Positions 1 through 6,043 of a stretch of 8,491 nucleotides of DNA are shown here, in pieces. A program made the translations under genes and the position numbers. Source of the DNA: Microcaldota archaeon. GTDB taxonomy: Archaea > Micrarchaeota > Micrarchaeia > Anstonellales > Anstonellaceae. How positions within the stretch are numbered: the first letter of the stretch is position 1; every line of letters begins with the position of its first letter. The notes below the pieces were generated by a model, which was not told the origin of the DNA, ran no database searches, and saw only the letters and a program-made list of their open reading frames with translations. The DNA is taken from assembly GCA_026396335.1 (NCBI GenBank), contig JAPLWZ010000114.1, positions 1-8,491 of the forward strand, read 5' to 3'.

Positions 1-474
1 GTAGCTGCCCATGGAAGGCTGGCTTTCAAGCACGCCCACTTTCGATGTTCCGTGCTTTGCTGTGAACGTTGACTCGAACTGGCCGCTTGTGCCGCACAGG
101 GGAACAATTTTCCCTTCCCCTCCGGGGTGTTTTGGGATGAAGCTTGTCACGTCGTAAACTTTGCCCTGGTACGCGATCCAGCAGTCAGTGTCCAGATTGT
201 GCGCTGCAAGCTGCGCCGCAGTTATTCCTGTTGCTGCAGGCGGTGATGGCGGCGTTACGGTGGAGTTATCTGCCGGTGGCGCCGGGGGAGTCGTGCTTAT
301 GTTTTCAGCTGGCGGTGCCGGGGGCTGCTGCTCTGAGCCTGCTGGCGGCTGCTGCCCGATTGCTGCCTGCTGCGTGTTCTGCTGCGGTGCTGGCGCCTGT
401 TGCTGCCCAGACGCGCCCGCGCATCCGTAAAGCAATAGCGCTGCGACCAATATCATGACAAATAATGCCTTCAT
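1..474 (-). CDS. Cytochrome b5-domain lipoprotein, 3' end outside window
   Basis: This gene is read from ATG at 474 and is still open at base 1, giving 158 visible residues. Residues 1-18 form a lipoprotein signal peptide with hydrophobic core ending LLLYGC, so Cys18 is the likely lipidated residue. Residues 20-82 are a low-complexity Gln/Pro/Ala linker with two PPAPPA(E/D)N units and two N-glycosylation sequons (N58, N70). From about residue 84 there is a cytochrome b5 fold: HNxxxDCW, GKVYDVTSF, HPGG with axial His116, and the second axial His141 in AKHG. The family binds one haem b and moves electrons, so here it would sit outside the membrane. Cys98 and Cys127 lie within the domain and could pair. 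The domain is nearly finished at the window edge, so few residues should be missing. The start is set by GAGGTG (485-480), five bases before ATG; a GTG at 480 would overlap that site. The haem partner and redox chain are not visible. Confidence 0.87.
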   Translation of the reverse strand, partial: MKALFVMILVAALLLYGCAGASGQQQAPAPQQNTQQAAIGQQPPAGSEQQPPAPPAENISTTPPAPPADNSTVTPPSPPAATGITAAQLAAHNLDTDCWIAYQGKVYDVTSFIPKHPGGEGKIVPLCGTSGQFESTFTAKHGTSKVGVLESQPSMGSY

Positions 475-540
475 ATTCACACCTCGATTATTCGATTGTT
501 TCATCCGTTAATTCCACAACGTATTATCCCTATTTACTCG
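475..540 (-). promoter_or_regulatory. Probable promoter and RBS of the cytochrome b5 lipoprotein gene
   Basis: On the minus strand GAGGTG at 485-480 is a good Shine-Dalgarno site for the ATG at 474. Further upstream TAAATA (536-531) is a possible box A, which would place transcription start near 507 and give a leader of about 33 bases. The RBS is clear; the TATA assignment is weak because the region is generally AT-rich. Confidence 0.35.
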
Positions 541-580
541 TTCCGACGTGCTTGTAGCGGCACAGGCTTGAAGCGAGAAG

Positions 581-592
581 AAAGCTATTAAA
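581..592 (+). promoter_or_regulatory. Candidate box A of the zinc-ribbon/surface-protein unit
   Basis: AAAGCTATTAAA contains a purine-rich element followed by CTATTAAA (585-592), centred about 27 bases before the ATG at 616. That is the spacing expected of an archaeal TATA box driving a leaderless transcript. No convincing Shine-Dalgarno site precedes 616, which agrees with a leaderless message. Confidence 0.45.
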
Positions 593-615
593 GCGTTAGA
601 GAAGAGTCTATCGCT

Positions 616-768
616 ATGGCGATATCCGAGTGCCCCTCGTGCACATTTCACATACCGATTGAGTCAAACATGCAGGAGGGCGACGTGATCGAGTGCCCGG
701 ATTGCGGGGCAAAACTCAAGCTTGTGTCGCTTATGCCGCCATTATTCGAGGAAATTAAAGAGGAATGA
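616..768 (+). CDS. LysW-like zinc-ribbon protein, 50 aa
   Basis: A 50-residue protein with two CPxC knuckles (Cys6/Cys9 and Cys27/Cys30), which should bind one zinc. The second half, GDVIECPDCGAKLKLVSL followed by a Pro and acidic tail, closely follows LysW, the amino-group carrier protein of archaeal and Thermus lysine/arginine synthesis. In LysW the C-terminal Glu of a conserved EDWGE tail is joined to the substrate amino group. Here the tail is EEIKEE: it still ends in Glu but lacks the Trp-Gly. No lysine or arginine synthesis gene is nearby. The stop overlaps the next gene's start (ATGA at 765-768), so the two are probably translationally coupled. It could be a true carrier protein with a changed tail, or a small zinc ribbon that has taken another role. 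The gene is real on motif grounds; its function is open. Confidence 0.82.
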   Translation: MAISECPSCTFHIPIESNMQEGDVIECPDCGAKLKLVSLMPPLFEEIKEE

Positions 769-2243
769 TTATGAAATTGATTCATTTTGCATTGGCACTT
801 TTCCTTTTCTCCAGCATATGCTTTTCGCTTTGGAATTCCACATTCACTGTTCGGGCGCTTGACCTGAATGGAAAAGCAGTGGAGAACGCGGACGTTTCAA
901 TCGTTTATCAAAAGATGGCTGCACTATCTGAAGATGACGGGCTTCTGGAGGGGCTGACCGACGCAAACGGCAACTTCCTTGCTGAACTTGAAAATAAAGT
1001 CAACACGGCCTCTCAAACTTACAAGGCGAAAATTACTGTTTCCACAGATTATTGGGCCGGTGAGGCAAGGCGGCTGGAATTGAACAACACTGCGAACAAT
1101 TACACGTTCATTGTGCCTGTGACGCTAAACGACATCCAAGTGCTGGTTCTTTCAAGCAAAAATGCGCATGTGGAGGGCGCATCTGTATTCGTTGGCGGCA
1201 AGCACCCGATCAAGCGATCCACAGATGCATTTGGCGCAGCGTCCATCAGCATGCCCGAAGGCGTGGCTTTCACAGGCGTTGCAACATACAATGATTTCAG
1301 CAAGCAGTTTTCAAGCAAGGATATTTCGGAAAGCGCAGGCGGCAAAGTTCTTACGGTGATCCTGCCTGAAACCCCAAATGCCGCAAGCAGCCCAATAACG
1401 GCAAATGGCACGGGCAACTTCGCCCTGCAGCTTCTCCTTGCAAACGGCTCGGTCGCGCAAAACCAGCAGATCCGTGTTGCGTATGCGGGGCAAACATACA
1501 AAGTCATAACTGATTCAAATGGCATTGCGCAGTTTGCATTGAGCGGCAGGGGCCAAGTAAAAGCAATTGTCACGCAAAACGAATACGATTACCCGTTCGC
1601 GTTTGATTACACTGGGCAAAGGTCAACCACAATCGCGCTTTACCCGCTTCTGCAAATTTCATCCTTTACTTCAGTTCCGGACGGCAACGACTGCTATCGC
1701 GTGATTGCCAACGTATCCGATCCGCGGACCAGCCTTCCGCTGGATGTGCAAATGTCAAAGTTCGTATCGCTTTCAAACACCAGCCTGCCGGTGAGCGGCG
1801 AATTTGGCGGAATATTCACCTCCCGGCTCTGCATAAGGGCGGAAACAAAAGTGGTGGTGCGCGCCACCAACAAGTACGAGGCAGCCGGTGCGGTGATTGT
1901 GCTCACGCCGCAAAATGTGCAGGTCGGGCCAATCGCGCTTCCTTCACTGCCTTCATCAAAACCAGCTGAACCGGTGGCAAAGCCAAAACCGATTGAAAAT
2001 CCTGAAAATTTTATCCTTCCCGCATTTTTGATCGGCGCAGTTGCGATAATAGTGATCTTGCTCGTGTTTGGCAGGCGATACCTCACAAGGATTCCTCGCT
2101 TCATTGCAGAATACCTGCACAAGACAATGAGGGACACGCAAAAGAAGCGCCCAAAGATCCCGCAAATGCCGCCATTCGGAGGCGCGGGCAATGCGGGTGA
2201 AGAAGGCGGGCTTCCGCCTGAAGCAGAGCCGCCTTCGGAGTAA
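765..2243 (+). CDS. Secreted, C-terminally anchored multi-repeat beta-sandwich protein
   Basis: A 492-residue surface protein. Residues 1-22 are a signal peptide or N-terminal anchor. Three units of 80-100 residues follow, each with a TDxxG turn (TDANG 65-69, TDAFG 153-157, TDSNG 249-253), typical of carboxypeptidase-regulatory-like or transthyretin-like folds. A fourth beta-rich region (about 297-381) has Cys310 and Cys356, a possible disulfide. A Pro/Lys stalk (392-413) leads to one transmembrane helix (415-435), then RR and a basic, then Pro/Gly/Glu-rich cytoplasmic tail of about 57 residues. The topology is domains outside, tail inside. No catalytic motif is seen; adhesion or scaffolding is an inference. 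Two starts compete: ATG 765 overlaps the upstream stop, while ATG 771 (MKLIHF) has AAAGAGG at 757-763 with ideal spacing and may be the true start, two residues shorter. The gene converges with aCPSF1 across 45 bases. Confidence 0.85.
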   Translation: MIMKLIHFALALFLFSSICFSLWNSTFTVRALDLNGKAVENADVSIVYQKMAALSEDDGLLEGLTDANGNFLAELENKVNTASQTYKAKITVSTDYWAGEARRLELNNTANNYTFIVPVTLNDIQVLVLSSKNAHVEGASVFVGGKHPIKRSTDAFGAASISMPEGVAFTGVATYNDFSKQFSSKDISESAGGKVLTVILPETPNAASSPITANGTGNFALQLLLANGSVAQNQQIRVAYAGQTYKVITDSNGIAQFALSGRGQVKAIVTQNEYDYPFAFDYTGQRSTTIALYPLLQISSFTSVPDGNDCYRVIANVSDPRTSLPLDVQMSKFVSLSNTSLPVSGEFGGIFTSRLCIRAETKVVVRATNKYEAAGAVIVLTPQNVQVGPIALPSLPSSKPAEPVAKPKPIENPENFILPAFLIGAVAIIVILLVFGRRYLTRIPRFIAEYLHKTMRDTQKKRPKIPQMPPFGGAGNAGEEGGLPPEAEPPSE

Positions 2244-2288
2244 GAAGGGAAAGGTTTAGCGGCTATAATCTGATTATTCCTTTATTAT

Positions 2289-4184
2289 CTACTTCAGCCT
2301 GATTGCATCCAGGTTCATCGGCGCCCTGCTTTCAATGTGCATCATGCGCGCAATGGTGCTTGACAAGTCGTCGCACTTCTTTTCGTCCCCGTGGAGCGTG
2401 AATACGCGTTCCGGCTTTGGGCGCATGTTCTTGAGAAGCGATAAAAGCTGCGGCCTGTCTGAGTGGCCCGAGTAGCCTTCAACCGTGTCTATTTCCATGT
2501 TGATTTTGAGCGAAGTTGCGCGCCCGTCCTCGCCTGTAGTTGAGATTTCCTTCATGCCGCGCTGGATTTTCCTGCCAAGCGAAAGCGCGGACTGGTAACC
2601 AACGAAGAACATTGCGTTCCTCTGGTCGTCTGCGAGAAGCTTCAGGTATTCAACGGAAGGCCCGCCGGACAGCATGCCCGATGGCGCTATGATGATTGCC
2701 GGGTCGCCTTCTGCAATTTCCTTCCTGTCTTTCTTTACCGGCTCGAATATCTTTGATTCGAATGGAGAATCGTTTGAGAGTATGCGCCTCTGCACATTGT
2801 GCCTGAGGTACTCCGGGTAAGCAGTGTGAATGGCAGACGCCTCGAGAATCATTCCGTCCAGGTAAACCGGGACGTTGAAGTCCTTGTTCCTGCTTGCGTA
2901 CTCCTCGAATACCAGCATGATTTCCTGCGAACGCCCCACTGCGAATGTCGGAATGAGCACCTTGCCTCCGCGCTTGCAGGTGGCAAGCGAAAGTTCCACC
3001 AGCCTCTTGTCCGCGTCAAAGCGGTTTGGCTGCACGTCATTCCTGCCGCCGTATGTAGAGTCCATGAAGAATGTTTCAACGCGCGGGAAGTTCGTGTTTG
3101 CCTGGTCGAACAGCCTGGTGAAGCCGTACTTTATGTCACCTGAGAACACCATGTTGTGCAGCCCCTCGCCTATGTGAAGGTGCACCATGGCGCTTCCGAG
3201 GATGTGCCCGGCATTGTAGAATGTGAGCTTGATTTCAGGCGTGATGTCAATCACTTCGCCGTAGTCAGCAGTGACCATGTGAGACAGTTCTTTTTGTATG
3301 TCCTTGATGCCGTACGGCGCCTGGTACTGCGAGTTCTTGTTTGCAATGGAAACAAAGTCCATCTGAAGCAGCATGGCAAGCTCGCGGGTGGGCGGGGTGC
3401 AGTAAACCGGCCCGTCATATCCGTATGCGTACAGGTACGGGATGAATCCGCAGTGGTCCATGTGCGCGTGCGTGAGCACGACTGCGTCAATCTGGTCAAG
3501 CTCAAGGTTCATTGCGTTAAGGTAAGGATAAGCTTTGGTTGGCTCGAATGTTTCGGGGTTTATGCCGCAGTCCACAATCACGTTGCTGTTCGGCGTTTGA
3601 ACGAGCGCGCACGAGCGTCCGACTTCATAGAAGCCGCCAAGCGCAGTGACTTTCACCCAGTCCGACTTTGTTGCATTGGTGGAGCAGATTTTCTTGCCCA
3701 AATTAACCAGGAATTTCTTGCGCGAAACCGCCTCTTTGAGCAGTGTGTTTCGCACGCCCTTTATTGTTGATGAAGGCATGGTCGGCGTCCTGAGAACTAT
3801 GGGCGCCCATTTTGTGCGCTCGATTATCGCCTTGAGCGTCAAGCCGCCCTTGCCGATTACCAATCCGGGCTTGAGTGCGTCAATGTTGACTTCGCAAAAC
3901 TCCGGGTTGAAGTGCACTGCGGAAACGCCGGCATCCTGCGGAATCAGTTCCTTGATTATGGCGACTGCCTCGTCCGGAGGAAGAAGCGCTGACGGGTCTG
4001 ATTTTACAAGTATTCTCTTTCGCAAGGTGCCTGCAATCTTCCTGATGAGCTGGTCGTTTGCGTAAAAAGCGCTGATGTCTTTTAAGTAAATAACAATGTC
4101 TAACCCTTCTGCTTCGACCTTTGTCATTCTGCATTCGCTGGGTACTAGCTCATGCAGTTTTTTCTCTATTTCCTTCAGGTCCAA
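2289..4184 (-). CDS. aCPSF1: aCPSF1, KH-domain beta-CASP ribonuclease
   Basis: This 631-residue enzyme is the archaeal homologue of CPSF73, a zinc-dependent endo/5'-3' exoribonuclease that processes RNA 3' ends and acts as the general archaeal transcription termination factor. The N-terminal part (about 1-165) holds two KH RNA-binding modules, the second with GLVIGKGG (107-114). The metallo-beta-lactamase core follows: HAHMDH at 239-244, His327 in AGHILGS and Asp350 in SGD. The beta-CASP motifs are Asp375 (DSTYGG), His574 (SGHSD) and His598 (TLHGD). All metal ligands are present and the length is normal for the family. The start is TTG: there is no nearby in-frame ATG before residue 20, and GAGGCGA (4196-4190) lies eight bases from TTG by its GAGG core. 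It follows psmB on the same strand after 56 bases, a pairing I recall from other archaea, and is probably co-transcribed with it. Confidence 0.96.
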   Translation of the reverse strand: MDLKEIEKKLHELVPSECRMTKVEAEGLDIVIYLKDISAFYANDQLIRKIAGTLRKRILVKSDPSALLPPDEAVAIIKELIPQDAGVSAVHFNPEFCEVNIDALKPGLVIGKGGLTLKAIIERTKWAPIVLRTPTMPSSTIKGVRNTLLKEAVSRKKFLVNLGKKICSTNATKSDWVKVTALGGFYEVGRSCALVQTPNSNVIVDCGINPETFEPTKAYPYLNAMNLELDQIDAVVLTHAHMDHCGFIPYLYAYGYDGPVYCTPPTRELAMLLQMDFVSIANKNSQYQAPYGIKDIQKELSHMVTADYGEVIDITPEIKLTFYNAGHILGSAMVHLHIGEGLHNMVFSGDIKYGFTRLFDQANTNFPRVETFFMDSTYGGRNDVQPNRFDADKRLVELSLATCKRGGKVLIPTFAVGRSQEIMLVFEEYASRNKDFNVPVYLDGMILEASAIHTAYPEYLRHNVQRRILSNDSPFESKIFEPVKKDRKEIAEGDPAIIIAPSGMLSGGPSVEYLKLLADDQRNAMFFVGYQSALSLGRKIQRGMKEISTTGEDGRATSLKINMEIDTVEGYSGHSDRPQLLSLLKNMRPKPERVFTLHGDEKKCDDLSSTIARMMHIESRAPMNLDAIRLK

Positions 4185-4189
4185 GCAAG

Positions 4190-4196
4190 TCGCCTC
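4190..4196 (-). promoter_or_regulatory. Ribosome binding site that fixes the TTG start of aCPSF1
   Basis: GAGGCGA on the minus strand has its GAGG core at 4196-4193, eight bases before TTG at 4184-4182. The same GAGGCGA core with the same eight-base spacing precedes the psmB ATG at 4882, which supports the TTG as a genuine start. Confidence 0.7.
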
Positions 4197-4240
4197 TAAA
4201 TCTTATTAATGCCAAATTTTTTGGTCGCGTCAAATCAGAC

Positions 4241-4882
4241 CTATTGCAACATTTTCTCAACTTCAGTTCGCTCGTATCTCTTGAATCCGGCTTTTGTCAC
4301 CGTGATAAGATCCACGTGCTCGCCTGTTGCCGCATCGCGCTTCATCGCTGCCGAAATTGCGCGCGCTGCGCAGCGGATGTTGTCCTTTATCGTGCCGTTC
4401 TCTTTGAATGTCTCTTCAAGCACGCCGTATGCTACAGGCGAGCCGGAACCGGTTGAAGTGTATTTCGCCTCGGTCAGTCCGCCCATTGCGTCAAGCGAGT
4501 AAATTTCAGCCTTGTCATCCATGCCGCCTATGAGCAGCTGCACGTAAAACGGGTACCACTTGTAGTTGTGAAGCAGGTTTGAGAGGAGCGAAGCAGCCGC
4601 CTTCGTGGTGATGTTCCTGCCATGCTTCAATTTGTAAAGTGAAGCTTCAGCCTGCATTAATCGGATGAGCGCCTGTGCGTCGCCAACTCCGCCTGCAATG
4701 GTCATTGAGAGCCGGTCGTCGATCTGGTAGATTTTCTGTATGTCCTTGTCGGCGATGAAGTATCCCATGGTGGCGCGGCGGTCTGACGCCATGATTATGC
4801 CGTCCGTGCAGACAAGGCCAACAGTAGTTGTTCCGGTCTGGAGAGTCTTCTTGCTGAAATCGTTTTGCTCTTGAGCCGCCAT
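4241..4882 (-). CDS. psmB: 20S proteasome beta subunit
   Basis: This is the catalytic subunit of the archaeal 20S core particle, an N-terminal threonine protease. The 213-residue precursor has a 17-residue propeptide ending in Gly17; cleavage exposes Thr18 (mature Thr1) in the TTTVGL strand. The catalytic set is present in mature numbering: Asp17 (residue 34, ASDRR), Lys33 (residue 50), Ser129 (residue 146, GSGSP) and Asp166 (residue 183). The usual Ser169 is Thr here (RDAATG), a conservative change. Length is standard. ATG 4882 has GAGGCGATC upstream (core 4894-4891, eight-base spacing). No alpha subunit or activating ATPase gene lies in the window. aCPSF1 follows after 56 bases and a JAMM-motif gene precedes it by 147 bases, all on the same strand. 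Confidence 0.97.
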   Translation of the reverse strand: MAAQEQNDFSKKTLQTGTTTVGLVCTDGIIMASDRRATMGYFIADKDIQKIYQIDDRLSMTIAGGVGDAQALIRLMQAEASLYKLKHGRNITTKAAASLLSNLLHNYKWYPFYVQLLIGGMDDKAEIYSLDAMGGLTEAKYTSTGSGSPVAYGVLEETFKENGTIKDNIRCAARAISAAMKRDAATGEHVDLITVTKAGFKRYERTEVEKMLQ

Positions 4883-5029
4883 GATGATCGCCTCTTTGTC
4901 TTGTTGTAGTTTAATTCAAATTCTTCGCTCTTAGAAGTAAAAATTTCATAGATAGAAGAACAGAACTGTCGTCTATAGGAAAAGAAATGCTTAAATAGGT
5001 ATTGACCCGCACTGCGAATCTGCCATCAA
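4883..5029 (-). promoter_or_regulatory. Probable promoter and leader of psmB-aCPSF1
   Basis: The 147 bases between the JAMM gene and psmB hold two box A candidates on the minus strand: TATTTAAG around 4997-4990, which would give a leader of about 85 bases, and GAATTAAAC around 4918-4910, which would give a nearly leaderless message despite the good RBS at 4894-4886. The first looks closer to consensus. An imperfect dyad (ATAGA/TCTAT outer arms, ACAG/CTGT inner arms, 4952-4976) lies in the possible leader. Confidence 0.4.
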
Positions 5030-5659
5030 TTAAGCCTTGACAAAAAAACCGTAATCCTTGGAGAAAACATATCCCGGCATTGGCGTTATCCTGTGCGCCA
5101 AGTAGCCCTTTTTTACAAAGTATTCGCTTACTTCCGATTCCCGAAACGCGCGCCCGGATGCGTGTTTTTCACTGCACAGCCTGCGTTCGAGGTTCAAAAT
5201 GAATTGCGGAACGTCATGCTCAAATTTCTCGTAATTATGGTAATATTTCAGTTCGATTTTGCTGAATTCAATGAACTTTTTTGTCGCAGCATAGGAGAAA
5301 TAGCCCATCACTTTGCCATCGGGGCCTATTGATGCGACGTGGAAATAGCGGAGGTCCGTGGCGGCTGCTTCTATGCTCCACGATGTCAAATCAAAAGAGG
5401 ATGGGTAGGCGCTGTTCTCCAGGAGCATCTGCCTGCGGAAATTCGGGTGGGTGTGGATGCTCCTGATCTCGCCCTTGCGCGGATTCCTGCCAATCACTTC
5501 GTCTTCCGTTCTTTTAGTGGCAGCTGGGTTAAGCGGGCCTGACCTGCGGCCATACCAACCCATTTCGTACCTGTCTATGTCCTTGGTCGCCTCTATCTGA
5601 TCGCGCACAGGAGTTTTCTTTTTGATATTGCCCTTGCTGAGGCGTGTCAATGCTCGCAT
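5030..5659 (-). CDS. JAMM/MPN-like putative metalloprotease, 209 aa
   Basis: The N-terminal half carries a JAMM-type zinc site. Glu32 in YEMGWYGRR is the candidate general base. SIHTHPN gives His69 and His71, and YPSSFD gives Ser87 and Asp90 in the SxxD arrangement. The loop between the second His and Asp is about eight residues longer than the usual HxHx10D spacing, so the fit is good but not exact. JAMM enzymes cut isopeptide bonds to ubiquitin-like proteins (Rpn11, archaeal HvJAMM1) or process sulfur-carrier tails. Residues about 115-209 are an unassigned C-terminal region rich in Tyr, Phe and Lys. No signal peptide is seen, so it should be cytoplasmic. The start ATG 5659 has no RBS but sits about 27 bases from a TATA box, so it is probably leaderless. 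It lies between a small membrane protein and psmB, all on the minus strand. Family assignment is moderate; activity is unproven. Confidence 0.7.
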   Translation of the reverse strand: MRALTRLSKGNIKKKTPVRDQIEATKDIDRYEMGWYGRRSGPLNPAATKRTEDEVIGRNPRKGEIRSIHTHPNFRRQMLLENSAYPSSFDLTSWSIEAAATDLRYFHVASIGPDGKVMGYFSYAATKKFIEFSKIELKYYHNYEKFEHDVPQFILNLERRLCSEKHASGRAFRESEVSEYFVKKGYLAHRITPMPGYVFSKDYGFFVKA

Positions 5660-5682
5660 ATGTGGTATTAGATGTCTTTAAG

Positions 5683-5690
5683 TATATAAA
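5683..5690 (-). promoter_or_regulatory. TATA box of the JAMM-like gene
   Basis: TTTATATA on the minus strand is centred about 27 bases before ATG 5659. This is a near-consensus archaeal box A at exactly the distance expected for transcription starting at or next to the start codon. No Shine-Dalgarno sequence lies in between, so the gene appears to have its own promoter and a leaderless message. Confidence 0.72.
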
Positions 5691-5709
5691 GTTATCCTCA
5701 GGAGCAGTT

Positions 5710-5961
5710 CTATTTGCCCTTTTGCATGAGGTTGAATGCAATATTGATGAGCGCGGCAAAAGTGGCGCACGCATTGAGCACAATGAATGCCATGTCGTTG
5801 AGCACGATGGCATGCCAGGTGAGAAGCGCGCTTCCTGCGCCTGAAAGGAGCGCGAACGATAAGGGCACCTGCGATTTTTTTCTCCTGATTATCTGGAGAA
5901 GCTCAACAGCCCAGCCGAAAAGTATGAGTGCCGCGCCTGCAATTCCGTAAAAGTCCGCCAT
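5710..5961 (-). CDS. Three-helix PQ-loop/SemiSWEET-like membrane protein, 83 aa
   Basis: A short hydrophobic protein with three predicted membrane helices, roughly residues 4-25, 32-53 and 57-78, joined by a basic loop (RRKKS, 26-30). Length and helix count match SemiSWEET half-transporters, which work as dimers moving sugars or similar small molecules. The signature Pro-Gln is Leu22-Gln23 here. The stretch SQVPLSF, then a Gly-Leu-rich helix, an Ala-Ile pair and an Asp followed by FI, also resembles the small membrane domain of the LAB_N family (lipid-A-disaccharide synthase N-terminal region), so the exact family and substrate are uncertain. ATG 5961 is preferred over the adjoining TTG 5964. 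There is no RBS. A palindromic TATA element lies 29 to 44 bases upstream, shared with the divergent CARDB gene. Confidence 0.72.
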   Translation of the reverse strand: MADFYGIAGAALILFGWAVELLQIIRRKKSQVPLSFALLSGAGSALLTWHAIVLNDMAFIVLNACATFAALINIAFNLMQKGK

Positions 5962-5989
5962 CAAATCAGCATCTATAGCACGGGTTGAA

Positions 5990-6005
5990 AGAATATATAT
6001 ATTCT
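5990..6005. promoter_or_regulatory. Perfect 16-bp palindrome containing a symmetric TATA element
   Basis: AGAATATATATATTCT is its own reverse complement. It lies between the divergent genes starting at 5961 (minus) and 6044 (plus). Its ATATATAT centre can act as box A in both directions: it would place transcription start near 5971 for the minus gene and near 6024 for the plus gene. The promoter role is inferred from position and composition. Confidence 0.6.
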
Positions 6006-6006
6006 G

Positions 6007-6020
6007 TGTGAAATTTCACA
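6007..6020. promoter_or_regulatory. Perfect 14-bp palindrome, candidate operator
   Basis: TGTGAAATTTCACA is a perfect inverted repeat one base after the palindromic TATA element and just before the predicted start of the plus-strand transcript. A dyad here is well placed to bind a dimeric regulator that blocks or recruits the transcription machinery for the CARDB gene and perhaps the divergent gene. The regulator is unknown. Confidence 0.5.
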
Positions 6021-6032
6021 AAATAAGCAAAA

Positions 6033-6040
6033 AGGGTGAT
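6033..6040 (+). promoter_or_regulatory. Ribosome binding site supporting the TTG start of the CARDB gene
   Basis: AGGGTGAT matches the GGTGAT part of the archaeal Shine-Dalgarno consensus. Aligned on GGTG, the spacing suits TTG at 6044 better than the in-frame ATG at 6053, which would be about 12 bases beyond the element. Confidence 0.55.
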
Positions 6041-6043
6041 TGA

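Noticed and set aside
144..458. Plus-strand Gly/Ala/Cys/Leu-rich open frames across the start of the window
   Set aside because: They are antisense to the Pro/Gln linker of the cytochrome b5 lipoprotein; their low-complexity composition is the complement of its CCG/CAG-rich codons.
616..768. Evidence for a lysine or arginine biosynthesis cluster from the LysW-like gene
   Set aside because: No ligase, kinase, reductase or aminotransferase of that pathway lies in the window, and the EDWGE tail is missing, so pathway membership is not claimed.
1100..2191. Minus-strand open frames (1100-1573 and 1694-2191) opposite the surface protein
   Set aside because: They have no motif or RBS, and the plus frame has a signal peptide, repeats and a membrane helix in consistent order.
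3156..3770. A 204-codon plus-strand open frame opposite aCPSF1
   Set aside because: It lies wholly antisense to a highly conserved enzyme whose frame is certain, has no recognisable domain, and reflects codon bias in the true gene.
4952..4976. Imperfect dyad upstream of psmB as a regulatory RNA or operator
   Set aside because: The inner and outer arms have slightly different centres and the inner loop would be only two bases, so a stable hairpin is doubtful; it is mentioned only under the promoter entry.
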